A stretch of 64,000 nt of DNA. Source: an uncultured Bacteroidales bacterium (lineage in GTDB: Bacteria; Bacteroidota; Bacteroidia; Bacteroidales; Bacteroidaceae). Where the stretch lies: contig CADBXL010000013.1 of assembly GCA_902798615.1 (NCBI GenBank), positions 107,378-171,377 of the forward strand. The letters are read 5' to 3'. Below, piece by piece: positions 17,649 through 26,471 of the stretch. Numbering within the stretch: position 1 is the first letter of the stretch; each line of letters begins with the position of its first letter. The notes beneath the pieces are model-generated. The model saw nothing but the letters and a program-made list of their open reading frames with translations. It was not told the DNA's origin and ran no database searches. A program made the position numbers and the translations under genes.

Positions 17649-17831
17649 TAGGGGGGTGCACTTTTGCCTATTTTTAGGTATAACACCCTGACAGTCAAGT
17701 GATAACGAAGCGTGCACCCCACCCCATCAAAGTGCACCTATGGAAAGAAAGATTTAGGGGGGTGCACGCAACGTAAATCACTGGTAATCAATAGGCAAAG
17801 GGGTAAAAACAGGCAAAAGTGCACCCCCCTA
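17649..17831. mobile_element. MITE-like inverted-repeat element, 183 bp
   Basis: Outer arms 17649-17677 and 17804-17831 are near-perfect complements (TAGGGGGGTGCACTTTTGCC at the left end). An inner pair (17711-17725, 17756-17768) reuses the GTGCACCCC word. It has no coding capacity. The rest of the gap 17414-18021 holds the 11-bp array and a terminator. Confidence 0.6.
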
Positions 17832-17944
17832 TTTAAATTCTTCCAGTTTTTTTTCAAAGTATAATCTTGACATAGCGAAATGTAAGGAATTACAATAATT
17901 ACAATTACAATAAAAATGAGCTATACGCCTAAAAGTCGATCCAA

Positions 17945-17981
17945 CTAAAAAAGAAGGGTATCACATTGCGTGATACCCTTT
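17945..17981 (-). terminator. Terminator of the LRR/small-protein unit
   Basis: Arms 17954-17964 and 17970-17980 pair perfectly. The minus strand runs into a T stretch. Confidence 0.8.
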
Positions 17982-18021
17982 TGGTTTAGATAATGGAAAC
18001 TTTATCTAGAGCCTAATTGCA

Positions 18022-18174
18022 TTATTCATAATCTTCTTCATCGTCAAAACACGAAGAAGTTTCTTTTGCATCAAACGAGCCTGTGCCTCCCACATGAATA
18101 TTGCTTGTATCTACAAGTAATGGGAGATTCATAGCTTCAACCATTAGTTTCGGTTTTGTATATTTCTTTCTCAT
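18022..18174 (-). CDS. Small KKYxxP-family protein, partner of the LRR protein (50 aa)
   Basis: Read from ATG 18172-18174 to TAA 18022-18024. The sequence starts MRKKYTKPKLMVEAMNLPLL and ends SFDAKETSSCFDDEEDYE. It has no signal peptide, a basic N-terminus and a very acidic C-terminus. It is clearly related to two other small proteins in this window (49833-50024 and 53730-53885), which share M-x-KKY-x-x-P, VE, an (S/T)-x-(D/N)-AK motif and a DDE-rich end. It begins 8 bp after the LRR gene and precedes a terminator, so the two are surely co-transcribed. Function unknown. Confidence 0.75.
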   Translation of the reverse strand: MRKKYTKPKLMVEAMNLPLLVDTSNIHVGGTGSFDAKETSSCFDDEEDYE

Positions 18175-18182
18175 ACTTCTGT

Positions 18183-20054
18183 TTATTTAACAACAAACTT
18201 CTTTCCGTTCTTTACGTATATGCCCGGCTTCAGATTGTTCTCATTAACCTTTCTGCCGTTCAAGTCGTAAACAGGAGACTCGTCATTTGCCATTTGCAAC
18301 TCTTCAACTCCAGTTGTTTCACTTTCCTCGTCAAGGACATTGATGGTGATTGTCTTTGCTGCATTACTTGCATTATAAGAAGGATTACGAGACTCTACCT
18401 TCATATACCAGCGATAAGGCTTCAAGTCGTTTGAGCCATCACTCTGAATCAGATCACCGCCACCCATAGCGTAATAGCCGTTTGCAATCATAGTTGCAGA
18501 AGGAATGGCATTATAAGTGCCTGTAAATGTGTATTTAGCGATTGTGGTAGAGCAATCCACACTATTCTCCTCGGCAGGGTATAGAGTAGCATTGCTAACA
18601 GAGAAAGTCTTCTCGCCTGTTTTCTTTGCCTTGATTAGATAAGGCATATTTGGAGTTGTAGAGCCGCTCTTTATTTTGATGACATCCATTATTGTCTCGT
18701 CAATAATTCCATCATCATTCTTATCCAACTGACGAACACCATTGATATATGCAATCTCGAAATTATCTTTCCAATCCTCATATTTCAAAGAGAACGGAAT
18801 ATAAAGAGCCTGCCAAGCGGTGTTGTTGAAAGTGCGAGTATAGGAAATCTCACATTCATCAAGTTGCAAACCATTATTGAATGTTTCTCCATCCGTCAGA
18901 GTATATGTTGTTGGAATAGCTTGTACATAAATGGATGTTCTTCCGTAGGGACCATTATCCCACCAATAAGCATCTCTATATTGTGCAACGTATCTGGACG
19001 GAACATAGAAAGCGGTGGATTCAGGAAAAGGGTGTGGAAGCCCCTTTGATGGACACTCTATATATGGAGGCGTGCTTGCCATGCAAATGACGGAAGTAAG
19101 ACCTGAGCAACCAGAGAAAGCATAAGTTCCAATACTCGTCACAGAATTAGGGATGGTGACGGAGGTAAGACCGGAGCAATCACGGAAAGCATAAGTTCCA
19201 ATACTCGTCACAGAATTAGGGATGGTGACGGAGGTAAGACCTGAACAATCACGGAAAGCATCATATGCAATTTGTGTTGTTCCTTCCTTTATTTCAATTT
19301 TTGTCCCTGAAGGCATAGTTCCTTTGTATTTATATAGAACTTTACCTGCATAAATTAATCCATCAGGTTGGTAGTCACACCATTTTGTTCCATAAAAAGC
19401 ACTCTCTCCAATATACGTCACGGAATTTGGGAAGGTGACGGAGGTAAAACCTGAGCAATTACAGAAAGCATAATTCTCTATCTTTGTTATTCCATTTGGT
19501 ATCACTAAATTGTCAACTTCTTTCCCATTTATATATAAGTGCTTTGCATAGACTAATGGATTTGAATCCCAACTATTAAATTCGATTTTACACCACGATA
19601 CAAGGTCTGTTATATGTACAGAGGTGAGACCTGAGCAATCATAGAAAGCATCATCTCCAATCCACGTCACAGAATTACCGATAGTGACAGAGGTGAGACT
19701 TGAGCAGCCAGAGAAAGCGTCATATCCTATACTCGTCACGGAATTAGGGATGGTGACTGAGGTGAGACCTGAGCAACCATAGAAAGCAGAACCTCCAATA
19801 CTCGTCACAGAATTAGGGATAGTTATTGAGGTGAGATAGTAGCAATTATTAAAAGCATTAACTCCAATACTCGTCACTCCATTTTTAATTACTACATTCT
19901 TGATGTAGTAACTTTGAGAAAGCCAAGGAGAATCTTCCATATCACCAGTTCCTGATATTGTCAATGTGCCATCATCTGATAATTTCCATGTAATATCCGC
20001 ATGGATTGCATTAAAAGAAATTACGCAGAGGAATAAAAGTATTATTTTCTTCAT
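18183..20054 (-). CDS. BspA-like leucine-rich-repeat surface protein
   Basis: 623 aa, with signal peptide MKKIILLFLCVISFNAIHA. Residues 45-350 carry about ten LRR_5 (BspA/TpLRR) repeats of the pattern SVTSIG..AF..CSGLTSVTIPN. The middle part (about 370-580) is a beta-rich region. The C-terminus (VYDLNGRKVNENNLKPGIYV, then KNGKKFVVK) resembles the type IX secretion sorting tail and matches the ends of the secreted proteins at 50048 and 53918. BspA-like proteins often bind host or matrix proteins. The nucleotide repeats are nearly identical in places (19140-19250), so unit number may vary between strains. Confidence 0.88.
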   Translation of the reverse strand: MKKIILLFLCVISFNAIHADITWKLSDDGTLTISGTGDMEDSPWLSQSYYIKNVVIKNGVTSIGVNAFNNCYYLTSITIPNSVTSIGGSAFYGCSGLTSVTIPNSVTSIGYDAFSGCSSLTSVTIGNSVTWIGDDAFYDCSGLTSVHITDLVSWCKIEFNSWDSNPLVYAKHLYINGKEVDNLVIPNGITKIENYAFCNCSGFTSVTFPNSVTYIGESAFYGTKWCDYQPDGLIYAGKVLYKYKGTMPSGTKIEIKEGTTQIAYDAFRDCSGLTSVTIPNSVTSIGTYAFRDCSGLTSVTIPNSVTSIGTYAFSGCSGLTSVICMASTPPYIECPSKGLPHPFPESTAFYVPSRYVAQYRDAYWWDNGPYGRTSIYVQAIPTTYTLTDGETFNNGLQLDECEISYTRTFNNTAWQALYIPFSLKYEDWKDNFEIAYINGVRQLDKNDDGIIDETIMDVIKIKSGSTTPNMPYLIKAKKTGEKTFSVSNATLYPAEENSVDCSTTIAKYTFTGTYNAIPSATMIANGYYAMGGGDLIQSDGSNDLKPYRWYMKVESRNPSYNASNAAKTITINVLDEESETTGVEELQMANDESPVYDLNGRKVNENNLKPGIYVKNGKKFVVK

Positions 20055-20059
20055 TGTAG

Positions 20060-20248
20060 GGAAAAATAAAAAAAGGGCGCAGACTTTCCGATAGTCTCGT
20101 CCTCCTTCTTAGGTTACGGCCAAGCAACCTTATCGCTGACAAGTATGCGGAAAAGTCCATGCCCTACACGGACATGGAACTCTTCACTACTTGTTCTCGC
20201 GATATGAAAATTGGCCGTATTCAAGAAGGAGAGAACAAGAGCAAATAG
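20060..20248 (+). pseudogene. Possible coding relic of unknown origin
   Basis: A plus-strand frame without an initiation signal reads to TAG 20246-20248. Its last 43 codons (RLRPSNLIADKYAEKSMPYT, then DMELFTTCSRDMKIGRIQEG) look protein-like in composition. I do not recognise it. The same stretch contains inverted repeats (around 20098-20121 and 20210-20232), so the coding look may be chance; it also overlaps the 5' leader of the LRR gene on the other strand. Confidence 0.25.
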
Positions 20249-20456
20249 CTCAATGTTATATTTTATGTCGAGAGAATCGGTAGTTGCTCACCCAAGTTAA
20301 TAAAATAAATGTTTAACTATCTTGCAGATACCAGTATCTGATACTGATTCCGCATAAGGGGAACGGTTACCGTTCGTCTGTTTAATTACGATTTACTTTC
20401 TGTTTCTTATAAACTGTTTTTATGGATTAATATATATTTGTTTTAATATCTGTTTG

Positions 20457-20464
20457 CAAAATTA
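20457..20464 (-). promoter_or_regulatory. Likely promoter -7 box (TAATTTTG) of the LRR gene, long leader
   Basis: The minus strand reads TAATTTTG about 400 bp before the LRR start. The gap 20055-20660 between them has several hairpins, for example GAACGGTTACCGTTC at 20371-20385 and AGACT...AGTCT at 20081-20097. Confidence 0.4.
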
Positions 20465-20660
20465 AACAAATTATCTGATTCCTCCAAATATTTGCTCAAA
20501 ATTATTACAATCTTGGCAAATAGAGTTTTTGGCTTGTTCGATGGTTGTTCGTTCTGGCTTCGATTCTGAAGCGAAGGAAAGGCCCCGGCCCAGAGATAGC
20601 ATGACGGGAGATGAACGAGACAACCCTAAACGCTAACCACTAACCTCTAACCACAAACCT

Positions 20661-22487
20661 TCAATCAACAGCCTTCTTACCTCTCCAACGCAGGCAAAGC
20701 ATGGTGAGGTCATCGCTTTGCTCATAGTCATCAACGAATCGTCTGATAGCATCGACAACACCATCAGCCATATCCATCATAGGCACATCCTTCAGCAAAT
20801 CTACCATAGCGAGCGTAGAAGCATCACCAAAGAGAGCCTTCTGACTATTCTCAGCCTCAGTTACACCATCGGTATAAAGGAACAAAGCATCACCTTCAGA
20901 GAGCTGTATCTCTTCAGATTTATATTCAAAGTCGCCAAGCACACCAGTAGGTAGATTTACCTCTGGAGTCATAAAGGAAGTATTGCCTTCGTGTACCCAG
21001 ATAGGAGGATTGTGACCAGCATTACAAAACTCTACCCTACCCGTCTGCATATCAAGCACACCGCAGAAGAGAGTACAGAACATATCCTCGTCATTACCCT
21101 CGGCAAGTCCGTTATTGATAGCCTCTACAATAATAGATGCACTTGTGCTATAACGGGCAACATTGCGGAAGAGATGCCCGACAACAGTCATGAACAAAGA
21201 TGCAGGAACACCCTTGCCCGAAACATCGCCTATGAGGAAATAAAGCCTATCGTCACGCATAAGGAAATCGAAGATATCACCACCGACCTCCTTTGCAGCC
21301 CTTTGCATTCCGTAGATATCTATATCCTCACGTCCCGGGAAGGCAGGGAATACCTTGAGGAGCATGCCCTGCTGAATCTTTGCTGCGATATGGAGATCAC
21401 GCTCCATATTGGCTTTCTTTTCAGTAGTGGCACGAAGGTCTTCAATATATCTGGCAAGTTCCTGCTGCATTGAGACAAAAGAATCACGCAAATGCGAGAT
21501 ATCAGAATGTCCTTTTACCTTAGGCAGTTGGGTATCGAATTTTCCCTGAGCAATAGCATCGGTAGCATCAGCTATCTTGCCGAGAGGGCGCAGCTGCCAG
21601 TTTACGGTTATAACAATAGCCAGTATGATAATAAAGAAGAGCAGAAGAAGCGTAAAGACGGAAATGCCCGTCACCATCTTGAGAAGCATGGTATCGTCAC
21701 GCAAAGGAACATCGCACACCACACGCCAGCCAGTAGCCTTCACGTATGCACTTCCATTACTGAGCATGAACTCCTGAATGCCAGAATAGACTTGCAACGC
21801 CGTATTCTCGCCATTGTCCTCAAAGGCCGCAGGATAATTCTTTGCGTTTTTCATTATCCTGTCGCTATCGGTGTAATATACATATATGTCATTACCCGTT
21901 ATGACAGAAACCTTTGCGCCACTCTCATCCCCAACCTCCTTACGGGCAAGTTCATCAAGCCAGTCGAGTCTTACATTAGCGCAAAGTGAAGAATATATGT
22001 TTCCGCGCGAGTTTTTCAATGGCGTGATAAAACTAACCACAGGAATCTTAACGCTATCTTTTTCTACGAGATAAGGCTCACTCCACCTACCTACCCCACT
22101 TGAATCTACCCGAGCCAGACATTTCTTAACTGCCTCAACCTCTGCAAGTTTATTCGTGGAGAGATAGACGGTATCAATCTGATCCATCTTACCGAGACTG
22201 TCCCTGAAAATGGTGGAGTTATGCTCAGTCATGCGTTTCTGCAAAGCCACGAGCGCACCTGTCTTCATCACGTTCTCTATATGATTCAAACGATTATCAA
22301 TAGAGGCCGTAATCATCCTACTCATATTGATCTGCCTGTTTCCATTGGTCACAAGACTCACACCAAACGTGACACTACGGATAAACAGCCATCCAACGAT
22401 AACCAATATGATAATCAACACCATATTGATACGGAAAGACAGGGACGAGAAAAGTCTGCGCTTCTTATGTTGCTTACATTTCTTCAT
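20661..22487 (-). CDS. Membrane sensor with HAMP and SpoIIE-type PP2C phosphatase
   Basis: 608 aa from the ATG at 22487; the promoter at 22509-22516 rules out the 39-codon upstream extension. Order: TM1 (about 20-38), an extracytoplasmic Cache-like sensor domain (about 40-285), TM2 (about 290-315), HAMP (WQLRPLGKIADATDAIAQGK), a short coiled coil, then the SpoIIE/PP2C domain (DIYGMQRAAKEVGGDIFDF; FLIGDVSGKGVPASLFM; LFLYTDGVTEAEN) with the metal-binding Asp residues present. Such proteins dephosphorylate anti-sigma antagonist (STAS) proteins; no partner is encoded nearby. Confidence 0.9.
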   Translation of the reverse strand: MKKCKQHKKRRLFSSLSFRINMVLIIILVIVGWLFIRSVTFGVSLVTNGNRQINMSRMITASIDNRLNHIENVMKTGALVALQKRMTEHNSTIFRDSLGKMDQIDTVYLSTNKLAEVEAVKKCLARVDSSGVGRWSEPYLVEKDSVKIPVVSFITPLKNSRGNIYSSLCANVRLDWLDELARKEVGDESGAKVSVITGNDIYVYYTDSDRIMKNAKNYPAAFEDNGENTALQVYSGIQEFMLSNGSAYVKATGWRVVCDVPLRDDTMLLKMVTGISVFTLLLLFFIIILAIVITVNWQLRPLGKIADATDAIAQGKFDTQLPKVKGHSDISHLRDSFVSMQQELARYIEDLRATTEKKANMERDLHIAAKIQQGMLLKVFPAFPGREDIDIYGMQRAAKEVGGDIFDFLMRDDRLYFLIGDVSGKGVPASLFMTVVGHLFRNVARYSTSASIIVEAINNGLAEGNDEDMFCTLFCGVLDMQTGRVEFCNAGHNPPIWVHEGNTSFMTPEVNLPTGVLGDFEYKSEEIQLSEGDALFLYTDGVTEAENSQKALFGDASTLAMVDLLKDVPMMDMADGVVDAIRRFVDDYEQSDDLTMLCLRWRGKKAVD

Positions 22488-22508
22488 GACATAAAACCAT
22501 TTTCGGCA

Positions 22509-22516
22509 CAAAGATA
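22509..22516 (-). promoter_or_regulatory. Promoter -7 box (TATCTTTG) of the phosphatase gene
   Basis: The minus strand reads TATCTTTG, 22 bp before the chosen start. Confidence 0.65.
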
Positions 22517-22560
22517 ATAAAAGTATTTCATTTCTGCAACAAAATACTATCACAAAAACA

Positions 22561-22599
22561 AAAAAAATGCCGCTTACGGTAAAAACCATAAGCGGCATT
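22561..22599 (-). terminator. Terminator of rpsA
   Basis: Arms 22566-22579 and 22586-22599 pair with one mismatch. The minus strand continues into T7. Confidence 0.8.
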
Positions 22600-22623
22600 G
22601 GCATTATCTATTTCAAAGGGAGA

Positions 22624-24402
22624 TTACTCGCCCTTCTCCATCTTAGCCTTGAGAGCAGCAAGTGCGTCGAAGTCACCGAGTGACTGAGCAGCAGCAACGT
22701 TCTGGATGTTAGCTGCATCTTCCTTCTTAGCTGCGTTACGTGGCTTGCGAGCTGGCTTCTTTTCTTCCTCGCGCTCAGCCTCGAATGTACGAGAGTGAGA
22801 GAGGATGATACGCTTTGTATCCTTAACGAACTCGATTACCTTGAACTCGAGCTCCTCACCAACCTGTGCTTCAGTACCGTCTTCCTTAACGAGGTGCTTT
22901 GGTGTAGCGAAGCCTTCACCACCCTCATTGAGAAGGATAACTGAACCACGCTCCATCTTCTCAGCAATCTTACCTGTGTGAACAGAACCAGGCGTGTAGA
23001 TTGTCTCGTAAGTATCCCAAGGATTCTCCTCGAGCTGCTTGTGACCGAGAGAGAGACGACGGTTCTCCTTGTCGATGTCAAGAACGACAACGTCGATAGG
23101 CTCACCTACGTGTGTGAACTCTGAAGGATGCTTAACCTTCTTTGTCCAAGAGAGGTCAGAGATATGGATAAGTCCGTCAACACCCTCCTCGAGCTCTACG
23201 AAGATACCGAAGTTAGTGAAGTTACGAACCTTAGCGTTGTGCTTAGAACCTACAGGGTACTTCTTCTCGATAGCCTCCCATGGATCCTCCTTGAGCTGCT
23301 TGATACCGAGAGACATCTTGCGCTCGTCGCGGTCGAGTGTGAGGATAACTGCCTCAACCTCGTCACCAACGTGAAGGAACTCCTGTGCTGAACGGAGGTG
23401 CTGGCTCCAAGACATCTCTGATACGTGGATCAGACCCTCTACGCCAGGAGCAACCTCAACGAATGCACCGTAGTCAGCGATAACGACAACCTTACCCTTG
23501 ATGTGGTCACCAACCTGGATGTTAGGGTCAAGAGCATCCCATGGGTGTGGGGTGAGCTGCTTGAGACCAAGAGCGATACGCTTCTTCTCCTCATCGAAGT
23601 CGATGATAACAACGTTGATCTTGTCGTCGAGAGCAACGACCTCGTGTGGATCGCTTACGCGGCCCCAAGAGAGGTCTGTGATGTGGATGAGTCCGTCAAC
23701 ACCACCAAGGTCAACGAATACACCGTAAGATGTGATATTCTTAACAGTACCCTCGAGTACCTGACCCTTCTCAAGCTTAGAGATGATCTCCTTGCGCTGA
23801 GCCTCGAGTTCTGCCTCGATGAGTGCCTTGTGAGAAACAACAACATTGCGGAACTCCTGATTGATCTTAACAATCTTGAACTCCATTGTCTTGCCTACGA
23901 ATACATCGTAGTCACGTATTGGGTGTACGTCGATCTGGCTGCCTGGAAGGAATGCCTCGATGCCGAATACGTCAACGATCATACCACCCTTAGTGCGGCA
24001 CTTGATGTAACCCTGAACGACTTCCTCATTATCAAGAGCAGCGTTAACACGCTCCCAAGACTTGCTGAGGCGAGCCTTCTTGTGAGAAAGGATCAACTGA
24101 CCCTTCTTGTCTTCCTGATTCTCTACGTAAACCTCTACAACGTCACCTACCTTGAGGTCTGGGTTGTAACGGAATTCGCTTGCTGCGATGATACCATCGC
24201 TCTTGTAACCGATGTTAACAATAACTTCCTTCTTGTCAACAGAAATTACTGTACCGTCGACTACCTGATGCTCAGACACCTTGTTAAGAGTTGAATCATA
24301 AGAGGCAGTCTGCTCCTCCTTTGATACTGTTGTGCTACCACCGTTCTCGAACTGCTCCCAGTCGAAATCTGCAAGTGGCTGTACATTTTTAAAGTTTGAC
24401 AT
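22624..24402 (-). CDS. rpsA: 30S ribosomal protein S1
   Basis: 592 aa with six S1 OB-fold domains. Repeats are easy to see: GTVKNITSYGVFVDLGGVDG, GKVVVIADYGAFVEVAPGVE, AKVRNFTNFGIFVELEEGVD, each followed by GLIH(I/V)S(D/E)(L/M)SW. The C-terminus is a Lys/Ala-rich tail (KPARKPRNAAKKEDAAN). It binds mRNA on the small subunit and helps initiation. The coding strand shows strong codon bias, which produces long antisense frames on the plus strand that should not be annotated. It has its own promoter and terminator. Confidence 0.97.
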   Translation of the reverse strand: MSNFKNVQPLADFDWEQFENGGSTTVSKEEQTASYDSTLNKVSEHQVVDGTVISVDKKEVIVNIGYKSDGIIAASEFRYNPDLKVGDVVEVYVENQEDKKGQLILSHKKARLSKSWERVNAALDNEEVVQGYIKCRTKGGMIVDVFGIEAFLPGSQIDVHPIRDYDVFVGKTMEFKIVKINQEFRNVVVSHKALIEAELEAQRKEIISKLEKGQVLEGTVKNITSYGVFVDLGGVDGLIHITDLSWGRVSDPHEVVALDDKINVVIIDFDEEKKRIALGLKQLTPHPWDALDPNIQVGDHIKGKVVVIADYGAFVEVAPGVEGLIHVSEMSWSQHLRSAQEFLHVGDEVEAVILTLDRDERKMSLGIKQLKEDPWEAIEKKYPVGSKHNAKVRNFTNFGIFVELEEGVDGLIHISDLSWTKKVKHPSEFTHVGEPIDVVVLDIDKENRRLSLGHKQLEENPWDTYETIYTPGSVHTGKIAEKMERGSVILLNEGGEGFATPKHLVKEDGTEAQVGEELEFKVIEFVKDTKRIILSHSRTFEAEREEEKKPARKPRNAAKKEDAANIQNVAAAQSLGDFDALAALKAKMEKGE

Positions 24403-24481
24403 GTTAATTAATAAAAATAAAAAAGTGAATAATAACGCAAAGCGGTTTCCTCAACAGACCTGCCAAGCGCAAAATCGGGTG

Positions 24482-24489
24482 CAAAATTA
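24482..24489 (-). promoter_or_regulatory. Promoter -7 box (TAATTTTG) of rpsA
   Basis: The minus strand reads TAATTTTG, 80 bp before the rpsA start. Confidence 0.6.
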
Positions 24490-24551
24490 CAAAAAATCAA
24501 TGACATAACAAAATATCCGACGGAAAAATTTGAATTTACAAAGAAAAAAAC

Positions 24552-24559
24552 TAAATTTG
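24552..24559 (+). promoter_or_regulatory. Promoter -7 box (TAAATTTG) of the nucleotidase gene
   Basis: TAAATTTG, 25 bp before the start codon. Confidence 0.65.
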
Positions 24560-24583
24560 CACTAGCAAACTAAACTAAACAGT

Positions 24584-26392
24584 ATGAAAAAGTTAACCAT
24601 CCTATTCATTTCTCTCATAATGTCGGTATGTAGCACGAACGCCAAAAAGCCCAAGACAGTAACTTTGAAATTCATAGAGACTACTGATGTACACGGTATG
24701 TTCTTCCCAACAAACTACACAACGGGAAAGGCTGTCGGCGGTTCTATGGCTCGCGTAAGCTCATACGTGAAGAGTCAGCGCGCCACCTACGGCAACAACC
24801 TCATACTTCTCGACAACGGTGATATCCTTCAGGGACAGCCAACAAACTATTACTGGAACTTCATCGACACTCAGGACGAGAACATAGCGGCAAGCGTGGT
24901 GAACTATATGGGATATGACGCACAGGCATTCGGCAATCACGACATAGAAACCGGACATAACTGCTACGACAAGTGGAACCGTGAGGTGAAATGCCCTATC
25001 CTTGCCGCCAACATGATTAATGCGGAGACTGGCAATCCATACACCAATCCATATAAAATAATAGAACGTGAAGGTGTGAAGATCGTTATCCTCGGTATGA
25101 CAACTCCTGCCGTTCCTAATTGGCTAAGCGAAAGTCTATGGAGCGGAATACGTTTTGAGGAAATGGTATCATGCACCCGCAAATGGGTAAAGACAATAAA
25201 GGAGAAAGAGAATCCCGACCTTATCATCGGACTATTCCACTCAGGACTCAAAGGCGGCATAACAAACGACGAATATGACGAGAATGCCACTCTTGCCGTT
25301 GCTCTTAGGGTTCACGGCTTAGATGCCATTTTCTACGGTCACGACCACCTCTCTAACTTCGGTTTCATACGCCAGTATGAAGAAAAGACCGACGACTACC
25401 CTTTCTACTTTATCACGAAGGACGGAGGCCCGTCTTCAGCCGTATCGCTCTCAAAGACCGACTCTGTGCTTATCGTCAACCCAGGCAGCAACGCCTATAA
25501 CGTAGGCGAGGCAACCATAACGCTGACAATGCAGAACAACAAAGTGGTAAGCAAGAAGATTACCGGTCAGCTTGTTTCCATGAAGTCTATGCCTATCGAC
25601 GAGGAATACATGAACTATTTCGCAGACGATATCAGAAGGCTACAGGAATACACAACCAAAAAGATCGGCACTTTCGAGAGCTCTATGAACATGGGCGATG
25701 CTTTCTTCGGCTCTTCTGCATTCATAGATTTCATCCATAACATCCAGATGAAAACTACAGGTGCTGATATATCCTTCACCGGTCCGTTGGCTATTAATAC
25801 CACAATTAATGCTGGTACTGTAACTACCGCCGATATGTTCAACCTATACAAATTCGAGAACACGCTCTACGTAATCCAAATGACAGGAGCAGAAATCAAG
25901 AACTACCTTGAGATGAGTTATGGACAATGGACAAACCAGATGAAATCCAGCGACGACCATATCCTGCTCTTTGACGACAAGAACAACGAGCGCAACAACG
26001 GATTCAAGAACTTCTACGGCAACTTTGATTCTGCCTGCGGAATTGACTATACAGTAGATGTTACGAAACCTGAAGGTCAGAAAGTAAACATCCTAAAGAT
26101 GAGTAACGGCCAGCCTTTTGATACTACCAAGATGTATAAGGTCGCCATCAACTCATACAGAGGCAACGGAGGTGGAGAACTTCTCACCAAAGGTGCCGGA
26201 ATCCCAAAGGAAGAGCTCAAATCAAGAATCATCTCCCGCTCAGAACTCGGCCAGCGTCACTATCTCGCAGAAGAGATACAGAAACAAGGCTCTGTGAATC
26301 CAAAGCCAAACAACAACTGGCGATTCATTCCAGAAAACCTTGTAGCTCCAGCAATACAAAGAGACAGGGAACTTCTGTTCAAGAAACAATAA
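24584..26392 (+). CDS. Exported 5'-nucleotidase / metallophosphoesterase (UshA-like)
   Basis: 602 aa, with signal peptide MKKLTILFISLIMSVCSTNA. The N-terminal calcineurin-like phosphoesterase domain has the metal ligands in order: TTDVHG (about 33-38), DNGDILQG (about 82-89), GNHDIE (about 121-126), HSG and GHDH (about 248-251). The C-terminal 5'-nucleotidase domain (about 345-560) binds substrate (for example NSYRGNGGGELL). Such periplasmic enzymes hydrolyse nucleotides or 2',3'-cyclic nucleotides. The last 27 codons are duplicated as a relic at 27260-27340. Confidence 0.93.
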   Translation: MKKLTILFISLIMSVCSTNAKKPKTVTLKFIETTDVHGMFFPTNYTTGKAVGGSMARVSSYVKSQRATYGNNLILLDNGDILQGQPTNYYWNFIDTQDENIAASVVNYMGYDAQAFGNHDIETGHNCYDKWNREVKCPILAANMINAETGNPYTNPYKIIEREGVKIVILGMTTPAVPNWLSESLWSGIRFEEMVSCTRKWVKTIKEKENPDLIIGLFHSGLKGGITNDEYDENATLAVALRVHGLDAIFYGHDHLSNFGFIRQYEEKTDDYPFYFITKDGGPSSAVSLSKTDSVLIVNPGSNAYNVGEATITLTMQNNKVVSKKITGQLVSMKSMPIDEEYMNYFADDIRRLQEYTTKKIGTFESSMNMGDAFFGSSAFIDFIHNIQMKTTGADISFTGPLAINTTINAGTVTTADMFNLYKFENTLYVIQMTGAEIKNYLEMSYGQWTNQMKSSDDHILLFDDKNNERNNGFKNFYGNFDSACGIDYTVDVTKPEGQKVNILKMSNGQPFDTTKMYKVAINSYRGNGGGELLTKGAGIPKEELKSRIISRSELGQRHYLAEEIQKQGSVNPKPNNNWRFIPENLVAPAIQRDRELLFKKQ

Positions 26393-26414
26393 AACACTTA
26401 TCACGAACAAAAGG

Positions 26415-26449
26415 AATCGGCTTGCAAACGTAATGTCTGCAAGCCGATT
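26415..26449. terminator. Bidirectional terminator between converging genes
   Basis: Arms 26415-26426 and 26438-26449 (AATCGGCTTGCA and its complement) pair perfectly around an 11-nt loop. Confidence 0.8.
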
Positions 26450-26471
26450 TCATATTATTATCGTTCTTATC

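Noticed and set aside
23425-24294. 289-codon open frame antisense to rpsA
   Set aside because: It mirrors the rpsA codon bias exactly, has no promoter or ribosome site, and its product (repeats of DNVDLVVES-like words) is the antisense of S1 repeats.
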